Source of the DNA: JBLHKE01 sp047619485
GTDB lineage: Bacteria > Verrucomicrobiota > Verrucomicrobiia > Verrucomicrobiales > DEV007
DNA: 34,946 nucleotides
Direction of reading: 5' to 3'
Assembly: GCA_047619485.1 (NCBI GenBank)
Contig: JBLHKE010000006.1
Coordinates: 1 to 34,946 of the forward strand
A program made the position numbers and the translations under genes. The notes below the pieces were generated by a model that had not been told where the DNA came from, searched no databases, and saw only the letters and a program-made list of their open reading frames with translations. Shown one piece after another: positions 14,801 to 23,266 of the stretch. The number at the start of each line of letters is the position of its first letter. Position 1 is the stretch's first letter.

Positions 14801-17800
14801 GATGCGCAGCAGCGTCGGCGGCAGGTAGACACCATTGGTGGGACGGATGAAAAGCGCCACCGCCGCGCCAGCGCGATCGGTGTTGACCATTAGCTGCACC
14901 GTGTCTCCCGGGGCGTATTCGCGCTTGTCGGTGACCAGTTCGAGTTCGTTGAAGCGGAAATCTTTCCCGTCGAATCCATCGCCGCGCACCACGAACACAT
15001 ACGCGCCCTCGATGGTGTGCTTCTTCGCATCCGTGAGCTGATACACCGCACGGTACTGCCCCTTCGCCGAGGCCTTGATCTGCTGCTGGATGCGCCCCTC
15101 GGCATCGGTGTCGATGTCCCAGCTCTGCACAGCCTTCTCCACCGGCTGGTTGTCCTTGTCGTAGCTGACCGAGTAGAGCGTCAGCTTGCCATCGCCCTCG
15201 ACCGGCTTGCCATCGAGCGTCCGCGCTGCGGCACTCACCATGGCGACATCACCGACCCGGTAGTAGCCGCGATCCATCCACATCGTCACTTTGAATGGCT
15301 CGCGCGCCACCAGCACCGACCCCTTGCCATAAATCGTGCGCCGCGACTCGTCGGTGACCTCGACAGAAATCTCGTAGCGGTGATCGATGTCGCCGTGCAC
15401 CGCCTTGGCGAGCGCCGTGTCGAATTTCACCTTCACGGTTCCATCAGCACCGATCTCGACCTCCTCTTCAGCGACCACCTCCGGCGCGGTGTGCCCATGG
15501 TGGTGCCAGAACGGCAACGGCCGTCCACAACCCCAGCGCTGCCAGCCCGGATACCACGAATAGTCATAGGCGAACCACCAGTACCCACGCCCGTAGAACC
15601 AATCCCATGGCATCGAAGGGTACCAGGTATCGTTGTGGTTGCTGCGTAGCACTTTGTATTTCACCTTGGCGTTCGCCACCGGCGCGCCGAATAAGTAGTT
15701 CGCCTTGATCGTCGCCTCGATCTCCTCACCCAACATCACCGGCTCAGATGGGGCATCGATCACCACCTCGAACTCCGGCTTTTTGTATTCCTCGACGCGG
15801 AAGTTACTCGCGCCACCGCCTTGGAAACCGACCACGTTCATACGGTAGGACCCGAGGGTCGCAGCATCCGGCAGGAGATGCTTGAACTCAAATCCTCCGT
15901 ATTCGTCCGCGGTGAATTGCTTGTCGAAGATCTTCTCCCCTTTCGGGTCGAACAGGTGCACCTGAACCTTGCGCCCAGCGAACTGGCTCACATCCTCTTG
16001 GTCATACTGCGCGTGGCGCATCCACACCTTGTAATTCACCTCCTGCCCCGGCCGGTAGACCGGTCGATCAGTCATGGAAAAAGCCTTCGCCGCTTTGTAT
16101 TCGGCGTCGTGGATCCGGTTGTACCAGACGCCGTGGAATCCATAGTGCGCGTGCCGATCACCCTCGGCACTCACCGTCGCCAACCACTGGTAGTCTCGGG
16201 GCATTTCTTGCTCCGACAATACAATCTGTCCGTCCGCATCCGTCTCCTTGCTCAACTCCATCGTCAGGATGTCGTAGTAGCGCTTCAGGATCACTCCCTT
16301 CTCCTTCTTCAAACGCTGCTGCTTCCAGCCAAAGAAATCCACCTTCGCCCCAGGCACCGGCTGCCCGGTGACCGCATCGGCGACGTAGTAGAACATCTTG
16401 CCGTCGAGCGGCTTCTTCACGATCGCCGTATCCGCGAGCCACATCACGATGTTGCTGGTGTTACCATCCTCCATCTCAGCCTTCAACACGTACGTCCCCG
16501 CCTTCGTCAGCGGGGTCTCGATGTCAATACGCCGATCCCAATGATCGTCTGCCGCTTGCAACTCCAGTTCCCAATCAGCGGCTTTGTCGCCGACATATTT
16601 CATCCAACTCTCGTTGATCAGATAGTGACCGATCTGCCCGATGTTGTATTTCTCCTGATCTAGCTCACGAGGATTGCCCCTCAAATAGGCCTGCACATCG
16701 TTGAGCAGCCGCTCGGTATCGACCTCGAACGCGCGTAGGCGCACTTTCTTACCGTTACGAAATACGAACCCCACCCGTGCCTTCTCGCCGGCTGGCTGCA
16801 CCATCGTCCCGTCGAAGCGACCCCAGTTGCCGATAATCTGACCCACCTGCTTCTTGCGCCATTTTCCATTTCCCGAGCCGTGCGCTGCGATCGACCGGTT
16901 CCAGTATTCGACCGACTTGCCGAACTGTCGGCGGTTCTCAAAAATACGCGGTAGCTGATCGCTCGCGCCCTGGTTCGACTTCTCGCCATGGAGTCCATCC
17001 GCGAGCCGCTTGAACCAGACAATGTGGTTGAAGTCATCCGGCAGCGTGATGCGCTTGATCCCCGTCGCCAGCCGACAGATCGTCTCGTTCTCGTTCAAGG
17101 TGTGCAACTCAAACACGCCGCTCTCATTCTTCTTCTCGTCGTTGGCCTGCCGCCCCGTGAAGAAGCTCCCGTAACCGCCAGAGCGCAAGGTCTGCACGCC
17201 AAACTGCTGCTGCAAAAAAATCGCCCACTGGTAGGCCGCGTTGATCGCCTGCGAGGGATCAGCCTCTGCCGCCTGGGTCAAGAGCCAGCGCCAGCGTTCA
17301 CCATCGTTGTTCGCGGCTTCCCAAGATTTCGCTACCGCGTAGAAAACTGGATTGCCATCGGCGTCGACTGGCGTGCCGACATTGCGGCTGCCGTAATGGT
17401 GATCGCCGTAATCCGGCAACTCAAGTAAATCAGTGAGATTCTGCAGGCGCCACGACTCGCTGTGCCCTCGGTAGCCGAGCAATGCGGTCGCGTAGCGGAA
17501 GAAAAACTGCCCCGACTCGGCGGCGGCAACGTCCTCGCCGCGCGCCTTGCTCGCCGCCTCATACAGCTGCAACGCACGCACCCGATCGCGCGCCTCCGAG
17601 CTCACATAGCGCCCGCCACCACGATGGTGACCACGCGAGAATTCGCCATCAATCAGGTAGCCGTAGTGCTGCGCCGAAAAATATAATTCACCAACCCGCG
17701 CCAGCACCCGCCAATCGTCCTTGTGCGTTTCGACCGCGCCCTCAAGCAAGGCGTCGAACTCTTCGTAAAGATTCAAGTTGGCGAGACACTGGCTCGCCTG

Positions 17801-18019
17801 CGAGAGATCGGCAGCGGTTTTCGAGCCTCCGGCCGTGGGATTTTCCAACGCTTTCTTCCAGATCGCCAGCGCCTCCTTCCAATTGCCATCCTTCTGTAAT
17901 TTCGCCGCCTCCGATCGCAAATCCTGCAAATCCGGTGCCGCGATCCCCGAGGAGAAGTAGAACGCCAGTATCACGAGAGATAAGAACAGCGAGAGCTTGG
18001 GGACAGAAAACGTCTTCAT
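11873..18019 (-). CDS. Bacterial alpha-2-macroglobulin with intact thioester (exported)
   Basis: A 2,048-residue exported protein, thought by family to trap proteases near the cell surface. Residues 1-28 are a signal peptide (basic, then Leu-rich, ending Gly-Ile-Ala-Ala). About 30-230 is helical and TPR-like. Many macroglobulin beta-domains follow (MG2 near residue 600-700: RPVYRPGQEVNYKVWMR). An aromatic-rich stretch with many Trp/Tyr/His lies near 798-840. A Met/Asp/Ala/Gly-rich low-complexity segment near 1230-1290 is in the bait position, just before the A2M core (SNFADLALWAGALTTD, LTTWKIKTWG). The thioester motif GCTEQ has Cys1510 and Gln1513, and GGWGWFSG follows in the thioester helical domain. 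There is no lipobox. No penicillin-binding protein gene (pbpC), the usual partner of the proteobacterial type, is adjacent. The frame is intact. Confidence 0.95.
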   Translation of the reverse strand: MKTFSVPKLSLFLSLVILAFYFSSGIAAPDLQDLRSEAAKLQKDGNWKEALAIWKKALENPTAGGSKTAADLSQASQCLANLNLYEEFDALLEGAVETHKDDWRVLARVGELYFSAQHYGYLIDGEFSRGHHRGGGRYVSSEARDRVRALQLYEAASKARGEDVAAAESGQFFFRYATALLGYRGHSESWRLQNLTDLLELPDYGDHHYGSRNVGTPVDADGNPVFYAVAKSWEAANNDGERWRWLLTQAAEADPSQAINAAYQWAIFLQQQFGVQTLRSGGYGSFFTGRQANDEKKNESGVFELHTLNENETICRLATGIKRITLPDDFNHIVWFKRLADGLHGEKSNQGASDQLPRIFENRRQFGKSVEYWNRSIAAHGSGNGKWRKKQVGQIIGNWGRFDGTMVQPAGEKARVGFVFRNGKKVRLRAFEVDTERLLNDVQAYLRGNPRELDQEKYNIGQIGHYLINESWMKYVGDKAADWELELQAADDHWDRRIDIETPLTKAGTYVLKAEMEDGNTSNIVMWLADTAIVKKPLDGKMFYYVADAVTGQPVPGAKVDFFGWKQQRLKKEKGVILKRYYDILTMELSKETDADGQIVLSEQEMPRDYQWLATVSAEGDRHAHYGFHGVWYNRIHDAEYKAAKAFSMTDRPVYRPGQEVNYKVWMRHAQYDQEDVSQFAGRKVQVHLFDPKGEKIFDKQFTADEYGGFEFKHLLPDAATLGSYRMNVVGFQGGGASNFRVEEYKKPEFEVVIDAPSEPVMLGEEIEATIKANYLFGAPVANAKVKYKVLRSNHNDTWYPSMPWDWFYGRGYWWFAYDYSWYPGWQRWGCGRPLPFWHHHGHTAPEVVAEEEVEIGADGTVKVKFDTALAKAVHGDIDHRYEISVEVTDESRRTIYGKGSVLVAREPFKVTMWMDRGYYRVGDVAMVSAAARTLDGKPVEGDGKLTLYSVSYDKDNQPVEKAVQSWDIDTDAEGRIQQQIKASAKGQYRAVYQLTDAKKHTIEGAYVFVVRGDGFDGKDFRFNELELVTDKREYAPGDTVQLMVNTDRAGAAVALFIRPTNGVYLPPTLLRIAGKSTVVEIPVTKKDMPNFFVEAVTVYGGKVYTETREIVVPPEKRVLDVAVLPSETKYKPGEKAKVQVKLTDSNGEPFVGSTVVTIYDKALEYISGGSNVGDIREFFWKWRRHHNPRTEHNLQLSFRNIVSKGKDSMGVIGAFGNAMLDFAGNDKGAVRKTASKRSLNLSMDSMDEAMEMDAGAPAIAMLAGADNASGGAIGGGGGESAPEVQPTIRSNFADLALWAGALTTDVNGMAEVELDMPENLTTWKIKTWGMGHGTKVGAGEAEIITSKDLIIRMQAPRFFVEKDEVTLSANVHNYLETAKNVRVVLAIEGGTLTPKNGERSISIEAGGEQRIDWRVTALKEGQALITMKAITDEESDAMQMTYPVLVHGMLKTESYSGAVRPEEASGSFEITVPAERRVAESVLEIRYSPTVAGAMVDALPYLASYPYGCTEQTLSRFLPTVITQKILLDMGIDLADVKNKRTNLNPQEIGDDKKRAKDWLRFKHNPVWDEEEVALMVKDGVQRLTAMQNSDGGWGWFSGHRENSYPHTTAYVVHGLQIAKANDVAIDAGVLASGLKWLERHQAAEVAALKNWGKKNKQRKKQLAGNLDAFVFMVLCDGDKANAGMRDLLYRDRNHLAVYGKAMFGLALDTIGQDEKRDMLIRNIEQFLEIDDENQTAYLRLQNGGYWWYWYGSEYEAQGYYLKLLARVKPESKQASGLVKYLINNRKHATYWNSTRDTAICIEAIADYLKASKEDSPDLTVEVLVDGKVMKEVKVDKSNLFTFDNKLVLRGDAVTTGSHKIELRKTGTGPIYYNAYLTNFTLEDRIAKAGLEIKVERKYYKLVPADKEIKVVGAHGQSVGQKVEKFERVLIKDGEVLKSGDLVEVELIVESKNDYEYILFEDPKPAGFESVEVRSGYAANGMGAYVEYRDQKVALFVQALARGKHSMSYRLRAEIPGKFSALPTRAEAMYAPELRANSDELKIGVED

Positions 18020-18310
18020 AACTAGAATCTAAGATCGGTGGGGTTGAAAAAGAAGGCACAAAGAGCTGCCATCGTGAGAACAACGCACCAAGCTCGGTAT
18101 TTCTTAGAAAAAAATGCCTTCACTTCGATTTGCAAGGCCGGGAAAGTCAACCTCAGGGCGTGTCATGTAGACCGAATGCTACACGTAGTTGATTTCGCCA
18201 GAAACTTGCCTGCCGTCCCAAGATCACGTGACGTCGAGGAAGCTTCGCCCAAACTCTGCGGAGTTCGCCTCCCCCCTCCGGATCTCCAGAAATATCACGT
18301 TTGCCTCGCT
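18020..18310. other. Gene-free stretch upstream of the alpha-2-macroglobulin gene
   Basis: These 291 bp separate the start of the macroglobulin gene from the end of the triple-LamG gene, both on the - strand. It should hold the macroglobulin promoter. A C-rich leader (CAACCCCACCGAT on the - strand) lies 15 nt before its start codon. A small inverted repeat AACTC-TGCG-GAGTT lies at about 18252-18265 but has no T-run. A + strand open frame crosses this stretch but runs into antisense LamG coding sequence and shows no family features. I see no RNA gene. Confidence 0.5.
18034..18046 (-). promoter_or_regulatory. C-rich leader motif upstream of the alpha-2-macroglobulin gene
   Basis: On the - strand the leader reads CAACCCCACCGAT, 15 nt before the ATG at 18019. 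It resembles the leaders of the triple-LamG gene and of the 28527-33671 paralogue (CNNCCCCCCGAT). No Shine-Dalgarno sequence is visible. Confidence 0.35.
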
Positions 18311-20764
18311 TTACGGTGGTGGCGCATTCTCCCGCAAGATAAAGAACACTTTGCTGGGGAATTCTCCCTGCGGGTTAGGTTCAGGAACTGGGATGGGAAT
18401 CGTGATGGTTGTGACATCGTCAGTAGCGTGTGCCTCGACACCGTCGTTGATCTCCAAGTAGCCTGGTCCGTCTTGGAGATCAGAAGACCAGAACAGTGAA
18501 TAGATCTTGTTCGGCGACGAGGTGAAGGAGAGCGTGACCGTGTCATTATCAGCGTCATGCGAGACATGCGTGAACTGCAATCCTTGGGGCGTCGCGGTCG
18601 AAGAGTTGATGATCACCTCGATCGCATCAGTATCGAGCACGGAATCGTAGACGCGCACGTCATCGATTGCCCCGTTGAACGAACCGCCGTTGCGCGAGCT
18701 TCCGATGAGCAGGATCTCGCTCAGATTATTGGTGTAAGCACCGGTGCCAGGTGCGTTACCAGATGCGACGTTGGCTCCATCGACGAAGATCTCCTGAAGG
18801 CCGTCGGTGGTGTTCGTGTAGGTGACGTGGTGCCAGGCACCAGCCTCGGTGCTGGTGGCACCGCTATTAAGGTCATCGCCCCAGTGGCCTGAATGGTACT
18901 GGGCGTTACGCGCACCGAGGTGGAGCACATCACCGGAGTTACCACCAAAAATCATGTTGTCGCCGGACTGATTGGCGAATCGGAGCCAGGCCATCATGGT
19001 GTAGTCTTGGTTGCCAGCGATCTGAAGCGCTTCGATCGTCGAACCAGTTGAAATATGCGGGGCAGCTACCCCCTCGAGATTGTCTGCGCTCGGCTCGACC
19101 AGCAGGTAGTTACCGAACAGCCCTGCGGCTCCGTTGACGCGGCTGTCGTCGTTCAGGATGGTCAGGCTGCCTCCGATGGAGCTGGCGGTGCCGTCTATCA
19201 AGGGGTTGCCAGCATTGGCAATTACGGCACCATCAGCAACTACCCCGGTGGTTTCGACATCGAAGGTATAGTGGATCATTAACCCGCCAGAATTCACTGG
19301 TGGAGCCGTTGCGTCGTCGATGATCAAGGCGATCTCTGCGGCATTAACCAAGCCGTTGTAGACGCGGACATCATCGAGTGAGCCGCTAAATGAGCCGCCG
19401 TTCACCGATGAACCGACGAGCAGAATTTCGCCGAGGTTGGCATCGATGGCTGCGACGACTGCCGTGGCTCCTGGGCCGGCCACCGATACTCCATCGACAA
19501 AAATCTCTTGTGCCCCGCTGCTGTCGCCGTCCGTGAGCGGCGAGTTTGTCCAAGCGACGTGGTGCCAGCTGCCAGTTTCGGTGTTGGGGGCATCGGCCGA
19601 ATCAATGTCGTCGCCGCTGTGGCCGGAAAGGTAGTCGTCGTTGCGAGATCCTAGCTGCAAGACTGCGCCGGAATTGCCACCGAAGACGATGTTGTCTCCG
19701 ATCTGATTGTCGAACCTGACCCACGCCATCATCGAGTATGGAAGATCTCCGCTGAGGCCGAGCTCTGTGAGGGAGCCCCCGGTGGAGATATGGGCAGCGT
19801 CCACCCCCTGATCCGGATCGGAGGATGGCTGGACTGAGAGGTAATTGCCAAGCGCGCCGCCCTCGCCATTCACTCGGTTGGCGTCATCTGAGATCGTCAA
19901 GCTGCCGCTGGGGACACCCGCGCGGCCATCGGTGCCGCTCGTACCTGCATTGGCGATGGTGGCACCATTACTTAGGGCACCGGCAGGTTCGGAGTCGAAG
20001 GTGTAGTGGATCAATAACTCTCGTGCGGGAGGCAAGTCCACGCCGGCGATGGCATTGATCGCAGCCTGGTCGAGAACCTCGTCATACACACGGATGTCGT
20101 CCAAGTCGCCGTTTAAGGATCCGCCGTTGCGTGAGGATCCGACGAGCAGGATCTCGCTCAGATTACTGGTGTAAGCACCGGTGCCAGGTGCGTTACCAGA
20201 TGCGACGTTGGCTCCATCGACGAAGATCTCCTGGAGGCCGGCGGCGGTGTTCGTATAGGTGACGTGGTGCCAAGCACCAGCCTCGGTGCTGGTGGCACCG
20301 CTATTAAGGTCATCGCCCCAGTGGCCTGAGTGGTACTGGGCGTTCCGCGCACCGAGGTGGAGCACATCGCCGGCGTTGCCACCAAAGATCATGTTGTCGC
20401 CGGTCTGATTGTTGAAGCGGACCCAGGCCATCAGGGTATAATTTTGATCGCCGGCAATTCCCAGTGATCCGATTGAAGATCCGGTGGAAATATGCGCGGC
20501 GGCGATGCCTTCTAGGCCGTCGCCAGTCGGCATCACGCTGAGGTAGTTACCGCCAGTCTGGCTGGTGATGGTGAGGCTGCCTCCAGTGATGCTAGCAGTG
20601 CCGTCAATGCCGCTGGTTCCCGAGTTGGCAATGGTGGCAGCGTCACCGAGCGCTCCGACCGGTGTTTCGTCAAAGGTGTAGTGGATCAGCAAGGCTGCGT
20701 TGGAAACGTTACTGGAAAAAAGGCAGGCGGCGGTCAGGATCGGAAGAAATCTTCGTAATGACAT
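18311..20764 (-). CDS. Exported protein with three LamG (concanavalin A-like) domains
   Basis: The product is an 817-residue protein with a signal peptide (residues 1-23, ending SNVSNA). Three LamG domains of about 220-235 residues follow: about 24-240, 250-483 and 495-720. Each begins LLIHYTFD or LMIHYTFD and contains a WHHV strand, Gln-Glu-Ile-Phe-Val-Asp-Gly and a closing LDD(I/V)RVY or IDDVRVY. LamG domains are beta-sandwich modules that bind carbohydrates or proteins. The last ~95 residues are a beta-rich tail of the type that ends many verrucomicrobial exported proteins; no PEP-CTERM anchor (membrane helix plus basic end) is present, so it is probably secreted or surface-attached in another way. 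Domains 1 and 3 are far more alike than either is to domain 2. The start codon is preceded by a C-rich leader. Confidence 0.9.
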   Translation of the reverse strand: MSLRRFLPILTAACLFSSNVSNAALLIHYTFDETPVGALGDAATIANSGTSGIDGTASITGGSLTITSQTGGNYLSVMPTGDGLEGIAAAHISTGSSIGSLGIAGDQNYTLMAWVRFNNQTGDNMIFGGNAGDVLHLGARNAQYHSGHWGDDLNSGATSTEAGAWHHVTYTNTAAGLQEIFVDGANVASGNAPGTGAYTSNLSEILLVGSSRNGGSLNGDLDDIRVYDEVLDQAAINAIAGVDLPPARELLIHYTFDSEPAGALSNGATIANAGTSGTDGRAGVPSGSLTISDDANRVNGEGGALGNYLSVQPSSDPDQGVDAAHISTGGSLTELGLSGDLPYSMMAWVRFDNQIGDNIVFGGNSGAVLQLGSRNDDYLSGHSGDDIDSADAPNTETGSWHHVAWTNSPLTDGDSSGAQEIFVDGVSVAGPGATAVVAAIDANLGEILLVGSSVNGGSFSGSLDDVRVYNGLVNAAEIALIIDDATAPPVNSGGLMIHYTFDVETTGVVADGAVIANAGNPLIDGTASSIGGSLTILNDDSRVNGAAGLFGNYLLVEPSADNLEGVAAPHISTGSTIEALQIAGNQDYTMMAWLRFANQSGDNMIFGGNSGDVLHLGARNAQYHSGHWGDDLNSGATSTEAGAWHHVTYTNTTDGLQEIFVDGANVASGNAPGTGAYTNNLSEILLIGSSRNGGSFNGAIDDVRVYDSVLDTDAIEVIINSSTATPQGLQFTHVSHDADNDTVTLSFTSSPNKIYSLFWSSDLQDGPGYLEINDGVEAHATDDVTTITIPIPVPEPNPQGEFPSKVFFILRENAPPP
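18684..18966 (-). repeat. DNA repeat copy in LamG domain 3 (partner at 20121-20403)
   Basis: These 283 bp align without gaps to 20121-20403 (offset 1,437 bp). I counted 16 mismatches by eye, about 94% identity. The repeat covers the conserved centre of the LamG domain. Confidence 0.85.
20121..20403 (-). repeat. DNA repeat copy in LamG domain 1 (partner at 18684-18966)
   Basis: Second copy of the ungapped 283-bp repeat within the same gene. The middle domain (LamG 2), which lies between the two copies, is clearly more diverged, so the outer two were copied or homogenised recently. Confidence 0.85.
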
Positions 20765-20769
20765 GCGAA

Positions 20770-20784
20770 ATCGGGGGGGGTGAG
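20770..20784 (-). promoter_or_regulatory. C-rich leader upstream of the triple-LamG gene
   Basis: On the - strand the leader is CTCACCCCCCCCGAT, ending 5 nt before the ATG at 20764. A run of eight C occupies the place where a Shine-Dalgarno sequence would be expected. Confidence 0.4.
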
Positions 20785-20806
20785 GAGCAGGAACACGGGT
20801 GAAGCC

Positions 20807-20824
20807 GATCCAAGATTCTGGATC
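20807..20824. repeat. Small perfect inverted repeat GATCCA-N6-TGGATC
   Basis: A 6-bp inverted repeat with a 6-nt centre lies in the 140-bp gap between the triple-LamG gene and the CRTAC1-like gene, 43 nt before the LamG start. It could be an operator or a short hairpin; no T-run follows on either strand. Confidence 0.3.
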
Positions 20825-20904
20825 AGAGAGGTAAAATAAGACTATGACTAAAAAACCGGTGATGGGAACAACAAACTAGGCGATCTGTCCGGTCAGGCAG
20901 CCGA

Positions 20905-23256
20905 TCACTCACCATCGTGCTGACCGAGAGAGAGGCGTTTCAGGGACATCTCTTCCAGCTGATCCTTGCCCTCAGTAATTTTGATGACCGTGTCGAATGG
21001 AACCTCAGACCATCGTTGGGTCGTATCGCTGGTCGGCCAGTAGACCTCGAGTTGCTCAATCTTGGAGGCTCGGCCTAGCCCGATGTTTTGCCGCAGTGGG
21101 TTGGCGCCGAAGCTCCCGCCACTACTGACCCACTTGAAGACACTCCGCTGCTGACCTGCCTCGACGAGATCGATCCGAATCCGGGCGCCTATAGCAGAGC
21201 GGTTTGATTTTTTCCCGATGAGCTTGAGTGTGACCCAGTGATTGTTGTGGCCAGGATTCTCGAACAGGGCATCGTAGTAGGGATCGCCCGGATAGCCGCC
21301 GCCCATCTGTTCGAAAACATCCTGATCACCGTCATTGTCCAAGTCGGCAAAGGTGACCGCATGTCCTTTTTGGAGATGGCCGAACCCGCTGGCCTTGGTG
21401 ATATCTACAAACTGTTTTCCGCCCTTGTTGAGATACATCAGATTGGGCATCAGGTTCATGAACTTCGGCTCACCGGTCCCGAGGTAGAAATCGTTGTAAC
21501 CATCCCCGTCGAGATCTCCAAAATTGGAGCCCATCGGGGCGCTGGGACGTGTCAGGCCGACGACCGCCGCCACGTTTTGAAACCCACCGTGGCCATCTCC
21601 GCGGTAGAGGCAGGTCTGCTCTGACTCGTGTGGCTCTCCGAGGGCGTCAGCTGCCAGCGCTGCGATGTCGCCAAAATAGCCAGAGGCGTAAATGTCCAAG
21701 ACGCCGTCGTTGTCATAGTCCCAAAACCAGGCAGGAAAACTCTCGTGGGGGGCGGTGACACCCAGTTCTCTGCCGAGATCGGTGAAGGTTCCATCGCCAT
21801 TGTTGTTGTGATAGAGCCGATTCTCACCCTCGAAATTCGAGACGTAGATATCTGGGTAACGATCGCCATCGTAGTCTCCCCAGACGACCGCCTTGGTGAA
21901 ACGGTCATTGGTCACACCAGCGCTTTGCGCCAGGTCTGAGAAAGTTCTATCACCATTGTTGCGAAATAATTGGCAGGGAAATTTCGGTCCTCCCGGCATG
22001 GTCTCGTTGCCGACATAGAGGTCGAGGTCGCCGTCGTTGTCATAGTCGGCCCACGCGGCGGTCTGCGTGGGGGAATTCGCATCAGCCAAGCCGCTGGAGT
22101 AGGTGACGTCGGTGAACTGGGCAACACCGGGGACACCGTCATTGCGCAGCAACGAGTTCGGATGTTGCCCGCTCCCGCCGAGCCAGGCGCCGCGAAGCAC
22201 GAGGATGTCGAGCCAGCCATCGTTGTCAAAGTCGGCCTGTACCAAATTCAGTCCACCGAGGATGCCGGTGAGTCCTGCGTCGTCAGTACGGTCGGTGAAG
22301 GTGCCGTCGCGGTTGTTGTGAAACAGCCGGATCTGCCCGGTCGGATCGTAGGTGGAGACGACGAGGTCGAGGTAGCCGTCATTGTCGAAATCGTCGGCGA
22401 TCGCCCCGCCGGACAGGCTGTAAGTATCCAGGCCGAGCTTGCTGGCGATATTGGTGAAGCGGGGAAAGGGATCGTCCGACATAAGGTTCTCGAGGGGGAT
22501 CAGATGCTCTCCTGGCACCTCATCTGGATGGGCGCCGAGTGTCATGTAGGCGATGTTCAAGAGCCAGCGGGCGCGGAGGTGGACGGGCGAGTTTTCTGCT
22601 GAGTTCTTCAGAACCGAAGAGAAATAGGCGATGGCGTTGCGCGACCCCACTTGGTTGGTATGAATGCCACTCCCCTGGATTGGCATGATGCAGCTATCAG
22701 GCGTATTCCTCCGGCAGCAGTTCTGTGTCTCGCCCAGGCGCAGGTGCGCGACCCCAAGGTCGAACCTCAGAGTATTTGCCAGCGCGAACGTCTGCTCGCG
22801 CGGCCATCCAGCCGCTAGCTGGCGGAGATGTTGTTGATCGCACTCGGTGAGCAGTCGGATTGCCTCGCTTTCGTTGCCGAGTTTCAACTCTGCCTTGGCG
22901 AGATCGGATTTCAATTTTCCGAGTGTGGCGTGGGAGGCGTCGTCGGGTAGGTCTGCGAGTTCAGCGCGCAGCTTTCGGGCGCGCTTGTCCCCCAGCCAGA
23001 TGTTCTCATCGGGCGTGGAACGGGCGATCTCGGCCAATTCGTCGAGCATCCTCACGTGAATTGCTGAGCTGAGGCTGGCCGGGGGCGGCCAGGCGGCAGG
23101 CTGCGGGCGCGTCTCTATCTGAGGATCAGGAGCATTGTCCGCACGGCGTGTTGCTTGCCAGCCGAAAACACCAGCCACTGCGAGCAGCAGCAGCACGGCC
23201 ATAGCGATCAGCTTCCGGCGGTTGTTCGTCAGTCCTTTGGTGCTGGGATCTTGCAT
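20905..23256 (-). CDS. CRTAC1-like FG-GAP/VCBS repeat protein with ASPIC/UnbV domain
   Basis: This 783-residue protein starts with a basic stretch and one membrane helix (about 15-33), so it is anchored or exported. Residues about 60-250 are helical and TPR-like and contain the cysteine pattern NCCRRNTPDSCIMP (about 179-192), typical of this family. From about 287 to 650 there are seven calcium-loop repeats of the FG-GAP/VCBS type, for example DDFDNDGYLDL, ADYDNDGDLDL and GDLDGDGYNDF, expected to fold as a beta-propeller. The C-terminal ~90 residues (SAIGARIRIDL ... SSGGSFGANPLRQNIGLG) are the ASPIC/UnbV domain. Such proteins are abundant in Planctomycetota and Verrucomicrobiota; their role is unknown. 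The gene starts 10 bp after the upstream CotH gene, so the two are probably cotranscribed. Confidence 0.92.
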   Translation of the reverse strand: MQDPSTKGLTNNRRKLIAMAVLLLLAVAGVFGWQATRRADNAPDPQIETRPQPAAWPPPASLSSAIHVRMLDELAEIARSTPDENIWLGDKRARKLRAELADLPDDASHATLGKLKSDLAKAELKLGNESEAIRLLTECDQQHLRQLAAGWPREQTFALANTLRFDLGVAHLRLGETQNCCRRNTPDSCIMPIQGSGIHTNQVGSRNAIAYFSSVLKNSAENSPVHLRARWLLNIAYMTLGAHPDEVPGEHLIPLENLMSDDPFPRFTNIASKLGLDTYSLSGGAIADDFDNDGYLDLVVSTYDPTGQIRLFHNNRDGTFTDRTDDAGLTGILGGLNLVQADFDNDGWLDILVLRGAWLGGSGQHPNSLLRNDGVPGVAQFTDVTYSSGLADANSPTQTAAWADYDNDGDLDLYVGNETMPGGPKFPCQLFRNNGDRTFSDLAQSAGVTNDRFTKAVVWGDYDGDRYPDIYVSNFEGENRLYHNNNGDGTFTDLGRELGVTAPHESFPAWFWDYDNDGVLDIYASGYFGDIAALAADALGEPHESEQTCLYRGDGHGGFQNVAAVVGLTRPSAPMGSNFGDLDGDGYNDFYLGTGEPKFMNLMPNLMYLNKGGKQFVDITKASGFGHLQKGHAVTFADLDNDGDQDVFEQMGGGYPGDPYYDALFENPGHNNHWVTLKLIGKKSNRSAIGARIRIDLVEAGQQRSVFKWVSSGGSFGANPLRQNIGLGRASKIEQLEVYWPTSDTTQRWSEVPFDTVIKITEGKDQLEEMSLKRLSLGQHDGE

Positions 23257-23266
23257 CGATTAAGGC

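Noticed and set aside
12653..14893. A 746-codon + strand open frame inside the alpha-2-macroglobulin gene
   Set aside because: It is antisense to a gene with clear family motifs on the - strand; its product is rich in His, Arg and Leu with no recognisable domain, as expected from an open antisense frame in GC-rich DNA.
18038..18499. A 153-codon + strand open frame beginning near the macroglobulin promoter
   Set aside because: It runs into the antisense of the triple-LamG C-terminus, has no ribosome-binding site and no family features.
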